A DNA stretch of 64,000 bases from the NCBI RefSeq assembly GCF_002073975.1, contig NZ_CP020384.1, positions 3,561,001-3,625,000 on the forward strand, in the 5' to 3' direction. Every line of letters begins with the position of its first letter. The first letter of the stretch is position 1. Positions 1 through 10,615 of the stretch are shown here, piece by piece. A model generated the notes under the pieces. That model saw only the letters and a program-made list of their open reading frames with translations. It did not search any database and was not told where the DNA came from. Made by a program: the position numbers and the translations under genes. Source of the DNA: Rhodovulum sp. MB263 (lineage in GTDB: Bacteria > Pseudomonadota > Alphaproteobacteria > Rhodobacterales > Rhodobacteraceae).

Positions 1-2
1 CC

Positions 3-119
3 GGTCAGGTCGATCGCGAGAATGCCGTCTTCCTGTTCAACTCATCCGGCGATCCGACCCTGATGCGCGAGGGCGACGATGCCTCGGCAGTCTATGTCGT
101 GATGCCGATGCGGGTCTGA
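3..119 (+). CDS. dnaN: DNA polymerase III beta subunit (sliding clamp), C-terminal end only
   Basis: The first 38 codons of the window read in frame to a TGA at 117-119 and end ...AVYVVMPMRV, the classic C-terminus of the DnaN clamp (last strand of domain 3, which carries the conserved M-P-M-R ending). DnaN is the ring that tethers replicative polymerase to DNA. The rest of the gene lies upstream of the window. The gene order dnaN-recF-gyrB, all on the same strand, is the conserved bacterial arrangement and supports the call. The gap to recF is about 80 bases. Confidence 0.9.
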   Translation, partial: GQVDRENAVFLFNSSGDPTLMREGDDASAVYVVMPMRV

Positions 120-198
120 GCCCTGGCAAGCCTTGCGGGGCCCGGCTGATGCCGGGCGCCTGCGGCGCGGGTATTTTCGCCAAGAAGAAGGGCAGGCC

Positions 199-1326
199 GT
201 GCCCGGGCTTCTGCTGACAGAACTGACGCTTTCGCAATTCCGGTCGCACGACCGGGCGCGGCTTTCGCTTGACGCGCGCCCGGTCGCTGTCTTCGGACCG
301 AACGGAGCGGGCAAGACCAATCTGCTGGAGGCGGTGTCGCTGATCTCGCCCGGCCGGGGTCTGCGCCGGGCCGGAGCCGAGGACCTGGCGCGGGTGCCGG
401 GGCAGCTGGGCTGGAAGGTCGCGGCGGTGCTGAGCGGGCCGGGTTCCGGGCATGAGGTCGAAACCTGGGCCTTGCCGGGCGGCAACCGGCAGGTTCGGCT
501 TGACGGCAAGGCCGCTGCGCAGGTGGCGCTGGCGCGGATCGCGCGGGTGCTGTGGCTGGTGCCATCGATGGACCGGCTCTGGATCGATGGCGCCGAGGGG
601 CGGCGGAGGTTTCTGGACCGGATCGCGCTGAGTTTCGAACCCGGCCATGCCGAAGCGACGCTGGCCTATGAAAAGGCCATGCGCGAGCGCAACCGCCTGT
701 TGAAGGACGAGGTGCGCGACCCGCACTGGTTCGCGGCGCTCGAGGCACGTATGGCCGAGGCCGGGGCGGCGCTGGGCGCAAACCGGCGCGCCGCGCTGAT
801 GCGCCTCGAGACAGCGCAGGCCGAAGCCGAGACCGCCTTTCCGCGCGCGACGCTGGCTATGGCAGGGCCCGAAGGGTCCGATCCGGAGGATGCCGGGGTG
901 CTGGCCGGGACGCTGGCCGCCGGACGGGCGCGCGACATGGCAGCGGGGCGGACGCTGGCCGGGCCGCACCGGGCCGATCTGGCCGCCATCTTCGACGCCA
1001 AGGGAATCGAAGCGCGGTATTGCTCGACCGGCGAGCAGAAGGCGCTTCTGATCGCGCTGATTCTTGCCAATGCGCGGGCGCTGGCACAGGATTTCGGGGC
1101 ACCGCCGCTACTGCTTCTGGACGAGGTGGCGGCGCATCTCGATGCCAGCCGCCGGGCGGCGCTTTACGACGAGATCTCGGCGCTGGGAGCGCAGGCCTGG
1201 ATGACCGGAACCGGAGCCGAACTGTTCGCCGCTCTGGGCGAACGGGCGCAATATCTTGAAGTGCACGAGACCGGCGGCACCAGTCGGATCGAGAGGCGGG
1301 ACGGCCCGGGCCCCGGCAACGCGTGA
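199..1326 (+). CDS. recF: DNA replication/repair protein RecF
   Basis: SMC-like ATPase that loads RecA at single-strand gaps with RecO and RecR. The reading frame is open from 133, but I place the start at the GTG at 199, because the family N-terminus (L-x-L-x-x-F-R-S-H) begins a few residues after it; the 22 residues before it look unlike RecF. This gives 375 aa, close to the usual 360-380. Walker A GPNGAGKT is near residues 33-40. The ABC-type signature, here STGEQKALLIALILANA, is near residue 275, followed by Walker B LLLLDEVAAHLD. It lies between dnaN and gyrB, as in most bacteria, and may be co-transcribed with dnaN. Confidence 0.93.
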   Translation: MPGLLLTELTLSQFRSHDRARLSLDARPVAVFGPNGAGKTNLLEAVSLISPGRGLRRAGAEDLARVPGQLGWKVAAVLSGPGSGHEVETWALPGGNRQVRLDGKAAAQVALARIARVLWLVPSMDRLWIDGAEGRRRFLDRIALSFEPGHAEATLAYEKAMRERNRLLKDEVRDPHWFAALEARMAEAGAALGANRRAALMRLETAQAEAETAFPRATLAMAGPEGSDPEDAGVLAGTLAAGRARDMAAGRTLAGPHRADLAAIFDAKGIEARYCSTGEQKALLIALILANARALAQDFGAPPLLLLDEVAAHLDASRRAALYDEISALGAQAWMTGTGAELFAALGERAQYLEVHETGGTSRIERRDGPGPGNA

Positions 1327-1668
1327 CCTCCGACGCTCTGGGCAGCAGCGATCTTGCCCCTGCCCGGCCTGCTTCTGCCCGCTTCCGGCCATCGACATGG
1401 CATTGCGACGACCGGGACCGGACCTCGGCCCGACGAAGCCCCGCACGCCGGGGCGACAGTGGCGCCTGTCGGGCCAGGGAGCCGCCCCGGGGCAGTCGCA
1501 CCTTGGGGGCGGGGGCGGCCCTCTGCGCACCGGCCCCTTGAGGAGATTGCGGGTCATGCCAGCCGACAGGAAACTCCGGCCCCGACCGATATTCCTTCCG
1601 GGCCTGCGTCCCCGGCGCCACCCGCCCCCGCCTGCTTCCCCATCACAAGCACGGGAGGGCCCGGCTGA

Positions 1669-1848
1669 TCTGGCGCGCTTTTCCCAAGCGCGGTGCTGGC
1701 CCTCTTGCTGCCCCGATTTTCCAGCCTCGTTCTCGCGCTTTGCATCGCCGTGCTGCGCGCTTCACCCCGTGCCCGGGCGCTGCGCCGGGTCAATCGCGGC
1801 GCGGGCACGATGCCGATCGCGGTCGGGCGGATGTTTCCCGTCGCATGA
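1669..1848 (+). pseudogene. Possible decayed C-terminus of a LysE/RhtB-type exporter
   Basis: The recF-gyrB gap (1327-1926) holds no intact gene. One frame, open from 1669 to the TGA at 1846-1848, encodes a hydrophobic run followed by R-x-R-A-L-R-R-V-N-R-G-A-G-T-M-P-I-A-V-G. This resembles the last helix and tail of LysE-family amino-acid exporters (typical tail: R-R-x-x-N-R-x-x-G-x-x-L-I-x-x-G). There is no start codon or upstream continuation, so at most it is a remnant. The resemblance is from memory and short; it could be chance in a high-GC spacer. Confidence 0.25.
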
Positions 1849-4344
<2,496 letters not shown>

Positions 4345-4528
4345 ACGATGTTGACCCGGGCCTGGGATCGCGTGTGACGCTGCGCGATCCCCATCGGTTT
4401 GTGGCCTCGCCCGGGGGCCTGGCTATCGCGAGATCATGTCTCGCGGTTCGCAATCGGGAAGCTGAGGCCAGGGACGACCTTCCCGGGCCTATCGCGGCAC
4501 TTTCCATACAGAACCCGGCCCGCGCGCG

Positions 4529-4549
4529 GCGGGGGGGCCGCCGCCCCGC
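4529..4549. terminator. GC hairpin between convergent gyrB and ggpS
   Basis: Arms GCGGGG (4529-4534) and CCCCGC (4544-4549) enclose a 9-base loop in the space where two converging transcripts meet. There is no T-tract on either side, so termination is only suggested by position. The remaining spacer (4345-4575) shows nothing else I recognise. Confidence 0.3.
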
Positions 4550-4575
4550 AAGGGTGACGCCCCGCCCGGACAAGA

Positions 4576-6078
4576 TCAGGCCGCAGGCATGGCAGCCGCC
4601 CCGGGCGCCGAGCCGGCCAGCGCCTCCATCTGATGATTGGCCCAGAAGCGCACGTCGTGGCGATGGACAACGTCGCGAAGCGCGGCCATGCGATCGCGCC
4701 GTTCCGCCTTCGGCATTTCCAGCGCCTGGGCAATGGCGCTGTCCATGGAACGGTGCGAGAACGGGTTGGTCAGCAGCGCCGCGCCCATCTCGACCGCCGC
4801 GCCCGCGAATTCCGACAAGACCAGCACCCCGTCGCCATCGACCCGCGCGGCGCAGAATTCCTTGCAGACGAGGTTCATGCCGTCCGCGAGCGGCGTGATC
4901 CAGGCGACATCGGCGGCCCGGTAATAGGCCACCAGATCCTCGAAGGGGATCGCCCGCGAAATCAACACGATGGGCTGCCAGTCGAGACTGCCGAAACGGC
5001 CGTTGATGCGGCCGGCCATCTGCTCCAGATCGTTCTGGATATTCTCGTAGACCGTCATGTTGCGATTGGCGGGCACCGAGACATGCATCAGCCGGACCTG
5101 GCCGCGCAGCTCGGGCTGCGCCTCTAGCAACCGCTCATAGCTCAGAAGCTGGTCGATCCCGCCCTTGGTGTAATCGGTCCGCCCGACGGACAGCAGAAGC
5201 TTGGCGCCGCCCATTTCCGTTCGGATCTCTTCGGCCCGCTTGGCGGTTTCCTCGCGCCGGGCGACCGCATCGATGTAATCGGCATCGACCCCCACCGGCG
5301 AGGCCTGCACCGTGATCCGACGATCTTCGTATTCCAGCTCCGTCGGCACGCTGCGCTCTGACAGGGCTGTCACCTCGGCCGCGAATTCAGGCTCGACCTT
5401 CTGGCGTCCCGTCACCTCTACATCGAGAAGACTGCGCGCGGCCGAGACGAAATTCGACACATAGCGCGGGATGTGGAACCCGACCACGTCGCAGGCCAGC
5501 AGGCTTTGCAGGATCTCCTTGCGCCAGGGCAGGACGTTGAACATGTCGGCCGAGGGGAAGGGCGTGTGGTGAAAGAAGCTGATCTTCACATCGGGGCGCA
5601 ACTTGCGCAGATATCCCGGCACCAGCCACAGATTGTAGTCGTGGATCCAGACCACGGCCCCCGGCGCGGCCTCGGCGGCGGCGGCCTCGGCAAAGATCCA
5701 GTTCACCTCGCGGAAGGTCGGCCAGTCGACAGGGTCGTAATTGTAGCGTTCCTTGAAGGAATGCAGGATCGGCCAGAACGCCTCTTTCGAGGTGACGTGA
5801 TAGAAGCTGCTGACCTGTTCCGCGGTCAGCGGCAGCCGCGAGACCGTATACTGACCAAAGGCATCGTCGACCTCGATCACCCGCTCGAAATCGGGATTGG
5901 CCGGGTCCTCGGCCTGTTTCCAGGCGATCCAGGCGCCCTTGTCGAACCGGCCGAAGAAGCTTTTCAGGGTCGGCACGATGCCGTTCGGGCTCTTGTTCTC
6001 TCGCAGGACGATCTTTCCGTCTTCCTCCACCTCCTCATAGGGCTGGCGGTGATAGACGATGACAAGATCCGAAGGCAT
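4576..6078 (-). CDS. ggpS: Glucosylglycerol-phosphate synthase (GT20 family)
   Basis: Joins ADP-glucose and sn-glycerol-3-phosphate to make glucosylglycerol phosphate, precursor of the compatible solute glucosylglycerol. 500 aa, the length of cyanobacterial GgpS (about 499). It is a GT20 relative of OtsA, but conserved stretches match GgpS as I remember it: the N-terminus LVIVYHRQPYEEV, then N-K-S-P-N-G-I-V-P-T-L-K-S-F-F, YHVTSKEAFWPILHSF, W-I-H-D-Y-N-L-W, FFHHTPFPSADMFNVLPWR and W-I-T-P-L-A-D-G-M-N-L-V. OtsA normally has a different acceptor loop at the N-terminus. It is last in a three-gene operon; its start lies 3 bases after the phosphatase stop. The upstream gpsA would supply the glycerol-3-phosphate acceptor, which favours GgpS over trehalose-phosphate synthase. 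Trehalose-6-phosphate synthase remains the alternative. Confidence 0.85.
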   Translation of the reverse strand: MPSDLVIVYHRQPYEEVEEDGKIVLRENKSPNGIVPTLKSFFGRFDKGAWIAWKQAEDPANPDFERVIEVDDAFGQYTVSRLPLTAEQVSSFYHVTSKEAFWPILHSFKERYNYDPVDWPTFREVNWIFAEAAAAEAAPGAVVWIHDYNLWLVPGYLRKLRPDVKISFFHHTPFPSADMFNVLPWRKEILQSLLACDVVGFHIPRYVSNFVSAARSLLDVEVTGRQKVEPEFAAEVTALSERSVPTELEYEDRRITVQASPVGVDADYIDAVARREETAKRAEEIRTEMGGAKLLLSVGRTDYTKGGIDQLLSYERLLEAQPELRGQVRLMHVSVPANRNMTVYENIQNDLEQMAGRINGRFGSLDWQPIVLISRAIPFEDLVAYYRAADVAWITPLADGMNLVCKEFCAARVDGDGVLVLSEFAGAAVEMGAALLTNPFSHRSMDSAIAQALEMPKAERRDRMAALRDVVHRHDVRFWANHQMEALAGSAPGAAAMPAA

Positions 6079-6081
6079 GTG

Positions 6082-6864
6082 TCAGGCTCCTGTTGAAATG
6101 GCATGAAGATCGAAAGCGGCGATGGCCTCCATGATGCCCGCGGCGCCATGCGCCCGGGCGATGTGCAGATGGTCGAGATCGCGGACCCGCTCGATCAGGG
6201 CGGGCTCGGAATTGCCGACGGCAACGGCGTTGAGACCGCATTCCAGCATCGACAAATCGTTCAGCGTGTCGCCCGCGGCGAGCACGCGGCCCTCGGGGAT
6301 GTTCAGATGAGCGACCAGCCGGCGTAATGACGGGCCCTTGGACACCCCCTTCGGCAGCACGTCGAAATAGCGATCGGCCGAGATCAGCCAGTCGAGCCCC
6401 ATGGCCTCGACCTTCGCCTCGGCCGACGGGTCGTAGGCCCCGGCATCCATGTCGAAGCTGACGCGGTAGCGGAACTCGGTGGGTTGCATCTTCAGCCCCG
6501 GATGACCGTCAAGCGCCGCCCGCACTCGCGCGCCACTGTCGCCCCAGCGCCGCGAGATATCCTCTTCCAGCGCCGGGATCGGCCGGATCGCCTCGCCGGG
6601 ATGGACCTCGGCAATCGAGGTGCCGACATCGCCGACCACGTATTCCGGCCAGGGCAGACCGTTTTCGGCACACATCTCCATGATGAAATCCGGGTCGCGC
6701 CCGGTGACGAAGATCAGCCCCACGCTGGCGCGGTTGGCCTCGATCCAGTCGTAAAGGCACCGCCGTTCGACTTCGCTCCCCCCCAGAAAGGTGCCGTCGA
6801 GATCGGTTGCCAGCACGAAGCGGCGATCCGAAAGCGGCGGATGGGGGGCGGTGGCAAGGTTCAT
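6082..6864 (-). CDS. HAD-superfamily (type IIB, SPP-like) phosphatase, probably glucosylglycerol-phosphate phosphatase
   Basis: 260 aa cytoplasmic HAD hydrolase. Motif I is A-T-D-L-D-G-T-F-L near residues 19-27, with the nucleophile and acid/base Asp pair. Motif II is the F-V-T-G-R-D-P stretch near residue 53. The Lys motif lies in PKGVSKGPSLRRL, and motif IV is A-A-G-D-T-L-N-D-L-S-M-L. This is the Cof/sucrose-phosphatase type with a C2 cap. It starts inside the stop of gpsA (ATGA overlap) and is followed 3 bases later by ggpS. By context it should remove phosphate from glucosylglycerol phosphate. I do not see a relative of the cyanobacterial StpA-type phosphatase, so this would be a different enzyme for the same step. 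The substrate assignment is inference. Confidence 0.75.
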   Translation of the reverse strand: MNLATAPHPPLSDRRFVLATDLDGTFLGGSEVERRCLYDWIEANRASVGLIFVTGRDPDFIMEMCAENGLPWPEYVVGDVGTSIAEVHPGEAIRPIPALEEDISRRWGDSGARVRAALDGHPGLKMQPTEFRYRVSFDMDAGAYDPSAEAKVEAMGLDWLISADRYFDVLPKGVSKGPSLRRLVAHLNIPEGRVLAAGDTLNDLSMLECGLNAVAVGNSEPALIERVRDLDHLHIARAHGAAGIMEAIAAFDLHAISTGA

Positions 6865-7985
6865 GAGGACACTCCGAAAGGCAGGGGAACGGTCGGTGCG
6901 GGATGGTCGAGCGACAGCGTGAGGGCACGCGGCTCGGCCTCGATCGGCCGGGTCCAGAGATCCGAGAAGCTGCGTTCGAGATCGGCGCCCTCGTGCAGCA
7001 CCGCATTGACGGTCTCGCAGATCGGCATCGACACCCCGATCCGGCGGGCCAGATCGACGACCGAGCGGGCATTGACCTCGCCCTCGACCACGACCGGGCG
7101 GCCGCCGAAACAGTCGGCGCGCGCGATGCCCTGGCCGAGCTGGGTGCCGAGCGCCATGTTGCGCGAGGTGGTCGAGGAACAGGTCAGCGTCAGGTCGCCC
7201 GCGCCCGAAAGCCCGGTCACGGTCTCACGCTGCCCGCCCAGCGTCTCGGCCAGCACCTTCATCTCGTCGACGCCGCGGGCGATCAGGGCTGCACGGGTAT
7301 TCTCGGCAAAGCCCGCGCCCGACATCATCCCGCAGGCGATGGCGATCACGTTCTTCACCGCGCCGCCGACCTCGACGCCGACGAGATCGTCCGAGACATA
7401 GGGCCGGAAGCCATGCCCGCCCACCGACATCGCCATCCGCGCCGCGGGGCTGGAATAGGGCGCCAGCCGGTCGGCATAGGTGAAGGGAAAGGCCACGGTC
7501 GCCGCGGTCGGATGGCCAAGCGCGGTCTCGCGGGCGAAGGTCGGCCCCGAGATCGCGCCGATCGGATGGCCGGGCAGCTCCTCGGCCGCGACTTCGGACA
7601 AGAGAAGCCCCGAGCCAAGCTCGATCCCCTTGGCACAAAGCGCGATAGGGATACCGGCGGGCATGTGCGGCGCGGCGGCGCGGCACATCTCGCGCAGCGT
7701 GGCCGAGGGCGTCACGATCAGCACCGCCTCGGCCCCCTCCAGCGCCTCGGTCAGCGAGGCGGTCGCGCGCAGCGTCTCGCCAAGCTCGATATCGGGAAGA
7801 TATTGCGAATTCCGCCCGGTGGCGGCGATCTCCTGGGCCAGCGCAGGGCGACGCGCCCAAAGCCGGACCTGGCGGCCGTTGCGCACCAGAACCCTGGCCA
7901 GCGCCGTCCCCCAGGACCCTGCGCCAAGGACCGCGACCGTGGCAAAGGGGGCGGACTGCCGGTCCGGGGCTGCGATGTCTTTCAT
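6861..7985 (-). CDS. gpsA: NAD(P)+-dependent glycerol-3-phosphate dehydrogenase
   Basis: Reduces dihydroxyacetone phosphate to sn-glycerol-3-phosphate. 374 aa. The Rossmann motif V-L-G-A-G-S-W-G-T-A-L-A is at about residues 19-30, after a short N-terminal extension. Family motifs include the K-G-I-E stretch, GPTFARE, the catalytic-lysine region G-G-A-V-K-N-V-I-A-I-A-C-G-M, G-L-S-G-A-G-D-L-T-L-T-C-S and the R-N region near the NAD site. It is about 40 residues longer than the typical 330-aa enzyme, with the extra length at both ends. It is the first gene of the operon with the phosphatase and ggpS, so its product probably feeds osmolyte synthesis as well as, or instead of, phospholipids. Whether the genome has a second housekeeping gpsA cannot be seen here. 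Confidence 0.93.
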   Translation of the reverse strand: MKDIAAPDRQSAPFATVAVLGAGSWGTALARVLVRNGRQVRLWARRPALAQEIAATGRNSQYLPDIELGETLRATASLTEALEGAEAVLIVTPSATLREMCRAAAPHMPAGIPIALCAKGIELGSGLLLSEVAAEELPGHPIGAISGPTFARETALGHPTAATVAFPFTYADRLAPYSSPAARMAMSVGGHGFRPYVSDDLVGVEVGGAVKNVIAIACGMMSGAGFAENTRAALIARGVDEMKVLAETLGGQRETVTGLSGAGDLTLTCSSTTSRNMALGTQLGQGIARADCFGGRPVVVEGEVNARSVVDLARRIGVSMPICETVNAVLHEGADLERSFSDLWTRPIEAEPRALTLSLDHPAPTVPLPFGVSS

Positions 7986-8502
7986 GTCGGTTCGTGTCTC
8001 CTTGGCCGCTATCTCAGAGCCTGCCCCGCCGCTGAAGCGACGTGCCGTTGCGCAACAAGCTCTGGCGCCACCGGATCCGGAGGGGCCGAGGCAACAGATC
8101 CGGCGGGGTTACCCGACAAACCTATAGGTATACTTCGTCAAATCAAGTATATGTCACAAGGCGTCCCCAAAGCCGGATCAAAACCGCGCGCCCCATTCTC
8201 GAACTGCATATCAAATCAACTGGAAGCGCATTTCTTGTGCGATCTCATGTCAGGAACGGAGTTTTCGACCCGTCAAGGCCGGCTCGGCCTGCTTGCATGC
8301 CAGCCAACAGACTCCGCCACCTCTCGGAACAAGGCGCCCCCGGGCGGCAAGGCCAAGCAGGGGCGAACCTCCGAGATCGGGTTTCACGTAATCTAGTTCG
8401 TTACACGAAGAATAACGGTGGCTGGCAGCCGAAATCAGTCCATATCTTGCGCGCGCATGGACGTGAGCTTGTCCCCGGATCCCGGGATGGGGGTGATGTT
8501 CA
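7986..8502. other. Spacer upstream of the gpsA operon, no gene seen
   Basis: About 500 bases between the operon start and the first IS remnant. The stretch 8115-8170 is AT-richer than its surroundings and is the likeliest promoter zone for the minus-strand gpsA operon, but I could not assign a clear -35/-10 pair. No conserved protein, tRNA or riboswitch was recognised. Confidence 0.4.
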
Positions 8503-9316
8503 CTATGCGGCCATCAGGGCGGCCATGTCGATCCTTGCCTGTTCGGGCGTGCGGGAACCGATGCTCGAATGGCGGCGCCGGCGGTTGTAGAAAATCGCGA
8601 TGTACTCGAACGGCGCGGCCTTCGCCTCTTGGCGCGACCGGAACCTGGTGCGGTGGACCGGTTCGTTCTTGAGCGAGCCGAAGAAGCTCTCCATCGGCGC
8701 GTTCTGCGCCTTCGAACGGTCCCCCCGGACCGTTCGATCCGCTGGCGTATTGAACTCCACGATCGGAGTGACAAACCAGTCCCGGACCGGCCGCCGGTTC
8801 TGTAGCGCCATGCGCATCGTGTCGACCGCGAGGCTGCTTTTCAGGCGGTCCGACATCGACCACCCCACGATCTCCATGGTCGCCATGTCTTTCTCACCGC
8901 CGCAAGGTAAAGCCAGCCCTCGTCAGTGGGCACGTAGCTGATGTAGGCGGGCAGATGCTGTCCGGCTCCGCGGCGCGGAAATTCCGCCGCAGCAGGTTTG
9001 GCGCAATGCCGAGATTGTGCCGGTTGTCGGTCGTCCGCGGAACGCGGCGGCCCCGGCGCGGCCCGGCGGAGGGATATCGTGATCTTTCATGAGCCTGGCC
9101 ACCGTCTTCCTGGCCACCCGGATGCCTTGATCGTGAAGTTCGGCGTCGCCATTGCCGCTCGGACCAGTGGCGCGTCAATGGCAACTGCGTGGCGCGCCGT
9201 ATCGCTGGTGGCTCGCATCGGAGATTTCCCGGATCCGTGGTGCCAGAGCGTCCCGCCGTGTCTGGCGCGCCGCCCGTTCGGGGGCAGCGGCGCCACCGGC
9301 GCCACGGTCCCTCAAA
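8503..9316 (-). pseudogene. IS3-family transposase orfB, multiply frameshifted
   Basis: On the minus strand, fragments of one DDE transposase occur in order but in different frames. There is an N-terminal part with R-Q-T-R-R-D-A-L-A-P-R-I-R-E-I near 9260, then ARKTVARLMKDHDI near 9090, then VPRTTDNRHN and I-A-P-N-L-L near 9000. MATMEIVGWSMSDRLKSSL follows from 8886, with C-H-S-D-R-G-V-Q-Y-A-S (second catalytic Asp) in a neighbouring frame. Last is APMESFFGSLKNE, with the catalytic Glu, then RRRHSSIGSRTPEQAR, ending at 8503. At least three frameshifts make it inactive. Its 5' end abuts the IS481 fragment. Confidence 0.85.
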
Positions 9317-9320
9317 CCCA

Positions 9321-9537
9321 AAACCGACGTTTCCACTCGTAGAAGCTGGTGCGGTCCATGCCGCGCTGGCGACAGGCCTCGGCCACGTTGCCGAGTTCTT
9401 TCGCCAGTTCCAGAACGCTCATGCGGGTTTGCGCGATCTTGGTCTTCGCGTCACGAGCCTTGGGTTTCGTCGCTTTCGGTGTTCCATCCATGGCGGGCTC
9501 CTCCTTTCCCAAAATAGCATGGAAAGAAGGTTAAGTA
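9321..9537 (-). mobile_element. IS481-family fragment (N-terminal part of transposase plus terminal repeat)
   Basis: This roughly 217-base piece is nearly identical, by eye with only a few mismatches, to 60562-60779 of the complete IS481 copy at the far end of the window. It encodes the first part of the same transposase (ARDAKTKIAQTRMSVLELAK, then MDRTSFYEWKRRF) and ends in the same GAAGGTTAAGT terminal sequence. The other four fifths are missing; the break joins directly to the IS3 remnant. The terminal repeat has drifted (AAGTAGAA against AAGTGGACA). Confidence 0.85.
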
Positions 9538-9544
9538 GAAAGAT

Positions 9545-10033
9545 AAAGTCTGACACCCAGAGCTGGTTCGGCCGCTCGGCACGGAATTCCCGGTTCACCT
9601 TGCCATCCGGACATGGGCGCGTGGTGTCGGGGTTTGTGGTGATCACCTTCTTGCCACGGATGACGCCCTGCAGGCCCATCGCGCGCATCAGGCGCTCCAC
9701 GGTGCAGCGTGCCGCAGCAACATTGTCCCGCTTCAGGGCATGCCAGACTTTCCGCACGCCGTAGAGTTTGCGGTTGTCAGACCAGATCTTCCGGATCTTG
9801 TCCTTCAACCCGGCATCGCGCCGCATCCGTGGCGATGCCCGCGATGGGTCCCGTGCGGCGGCCTTCCGTGCATGGTATGTTGACGAGGCGACCGGCGGCA
9901 CGCGGCAGATCGGCTCGACCCCGAATTCCTCCCGGAATTCATCAATGAAGCCAGTCATTTGCGGAACGGGCGGTCGAGCTCCGCCCGGGCAAAACAAGCG
10001 CTGGCCTTCTTCAGGATCTCGTTCGCTTGCCAC
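9545..10033 (-). pseudogene. IS3-family orfB, 3'-truncated by the IS481 fragment
   Basis: A second, different IS3-family transposase. It reads FIDEFREEFGVEPICR, then the HTH-21 region with S-D-N-R-K-L-Y-G-V-R-K-V-W-H-A-L, TVERLMRAMGLQGVIRGKK and R-P-N-Q-L-W-V-S-D-F, which contains the first catalytic Asp of the DDE core. It then stops being a transposase at 9545, where the IS481-derived end begins. The remaining DDE core is absent. It has no start codon of its own, as expected for an orfB made by frameshift from orfA. Confidence 0.8.
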
Positions 10034-10290
10034 AACTCGCGGTTCCCGCGCTCGAGTTCCCTGATGCGGGCCTTCTCGGCACTGGTCGGGCCCGCTTCCT
10101 TGCCGCTGTCACGCCGAGCCTGCTTGTACAAGACCCGCAGGCTGTCTGGCGAGCAACCCAGCTTGCCGGCGATGTCGCGCACCGCGCCTGTCAAAGACGC
10201 ATAGCTGTCGAGAGGGTCGATGACCATCTGCACCGCCCGTTCGCGGAACTCGGCCGGATACGGGCTCGTCGTGTTCTTCTTCCTGTCCAT
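9955..10290 (-). CDS. IS3-family transposase orfA
   Basis: 111 aa, intact. Helix-turn-helix DNA-binding subunit of an IS3-family transposase: YPAEFRERAVQMV, D-I-A-G-K-L-G-C-S-P-D-S-L-R recognition region, then a leucine-zipper-like stretch IRELERGNRELWQANEILKK near residues 75-95. It overlaps the 5' end of the truncated orfB in another frame, the normal IS3 arrangement. With orfB broken the element cannot move by itself. Confidence 0.85.
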   Translation of the reverse strand: MDRKKNTTSPYPAEFRERAVQMVIDPLDSYASLTGAVRDIAGKLGCSPDSLRVLYKQARRDSGKEAGPTSAEKARIRELERGNRELWQANEILKKASACFARAELDRPFRK

Positions 10291-10615
10291 GCGACGGCAT
10301 CCTTTGAGGGTTTGGCCCTCCGGGCAAGGCGGCGCGGTTCAATACCGAACGCCCCCTCCGCCTTGGACGACCAGCCCCCGCGGATCACGCGCGGGTCCCG
10401 ATCTCCGAAATCGCCTGCCCCGCTGCACGAGATGAAAGCGCCGCAGCTCAGGCGATTGCTCTCGCCGCGCCGATCGACGAAAATACCAACCGGGCTCAAA
10501 TCGCGGCTGGATGAACGTTCAGGGGCAGGTCAGTCGGAAGCCATGATCCGTATTGTTTATGCGTGGCGGCATCGGATAGGGCCCCAAGATTGTATAAACA
10601 GGGATCGGAGAACAC
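10291..10615. other. Spacer upstream of putP-like gene
   Basis: Contains the outer end of the IS3 remnant and the putP promoter zone. The stretch 10550-10605 is AT-richer (TTGTTTATGCG, then TTGTATAAACA) and probably holds the promoter. No gene recognised. Confidence 0.4.

Noticed and set aside
4576..6078. Plain trehalose-6-phosphate synthase (otsA)
   Set aside because: Same GT20 family, but N-terminal and acceptor-side motifs fit GgpS better and the operon supplies glycerol-3-phosphate; no otsB-type partner is present. Kept as the alternative.
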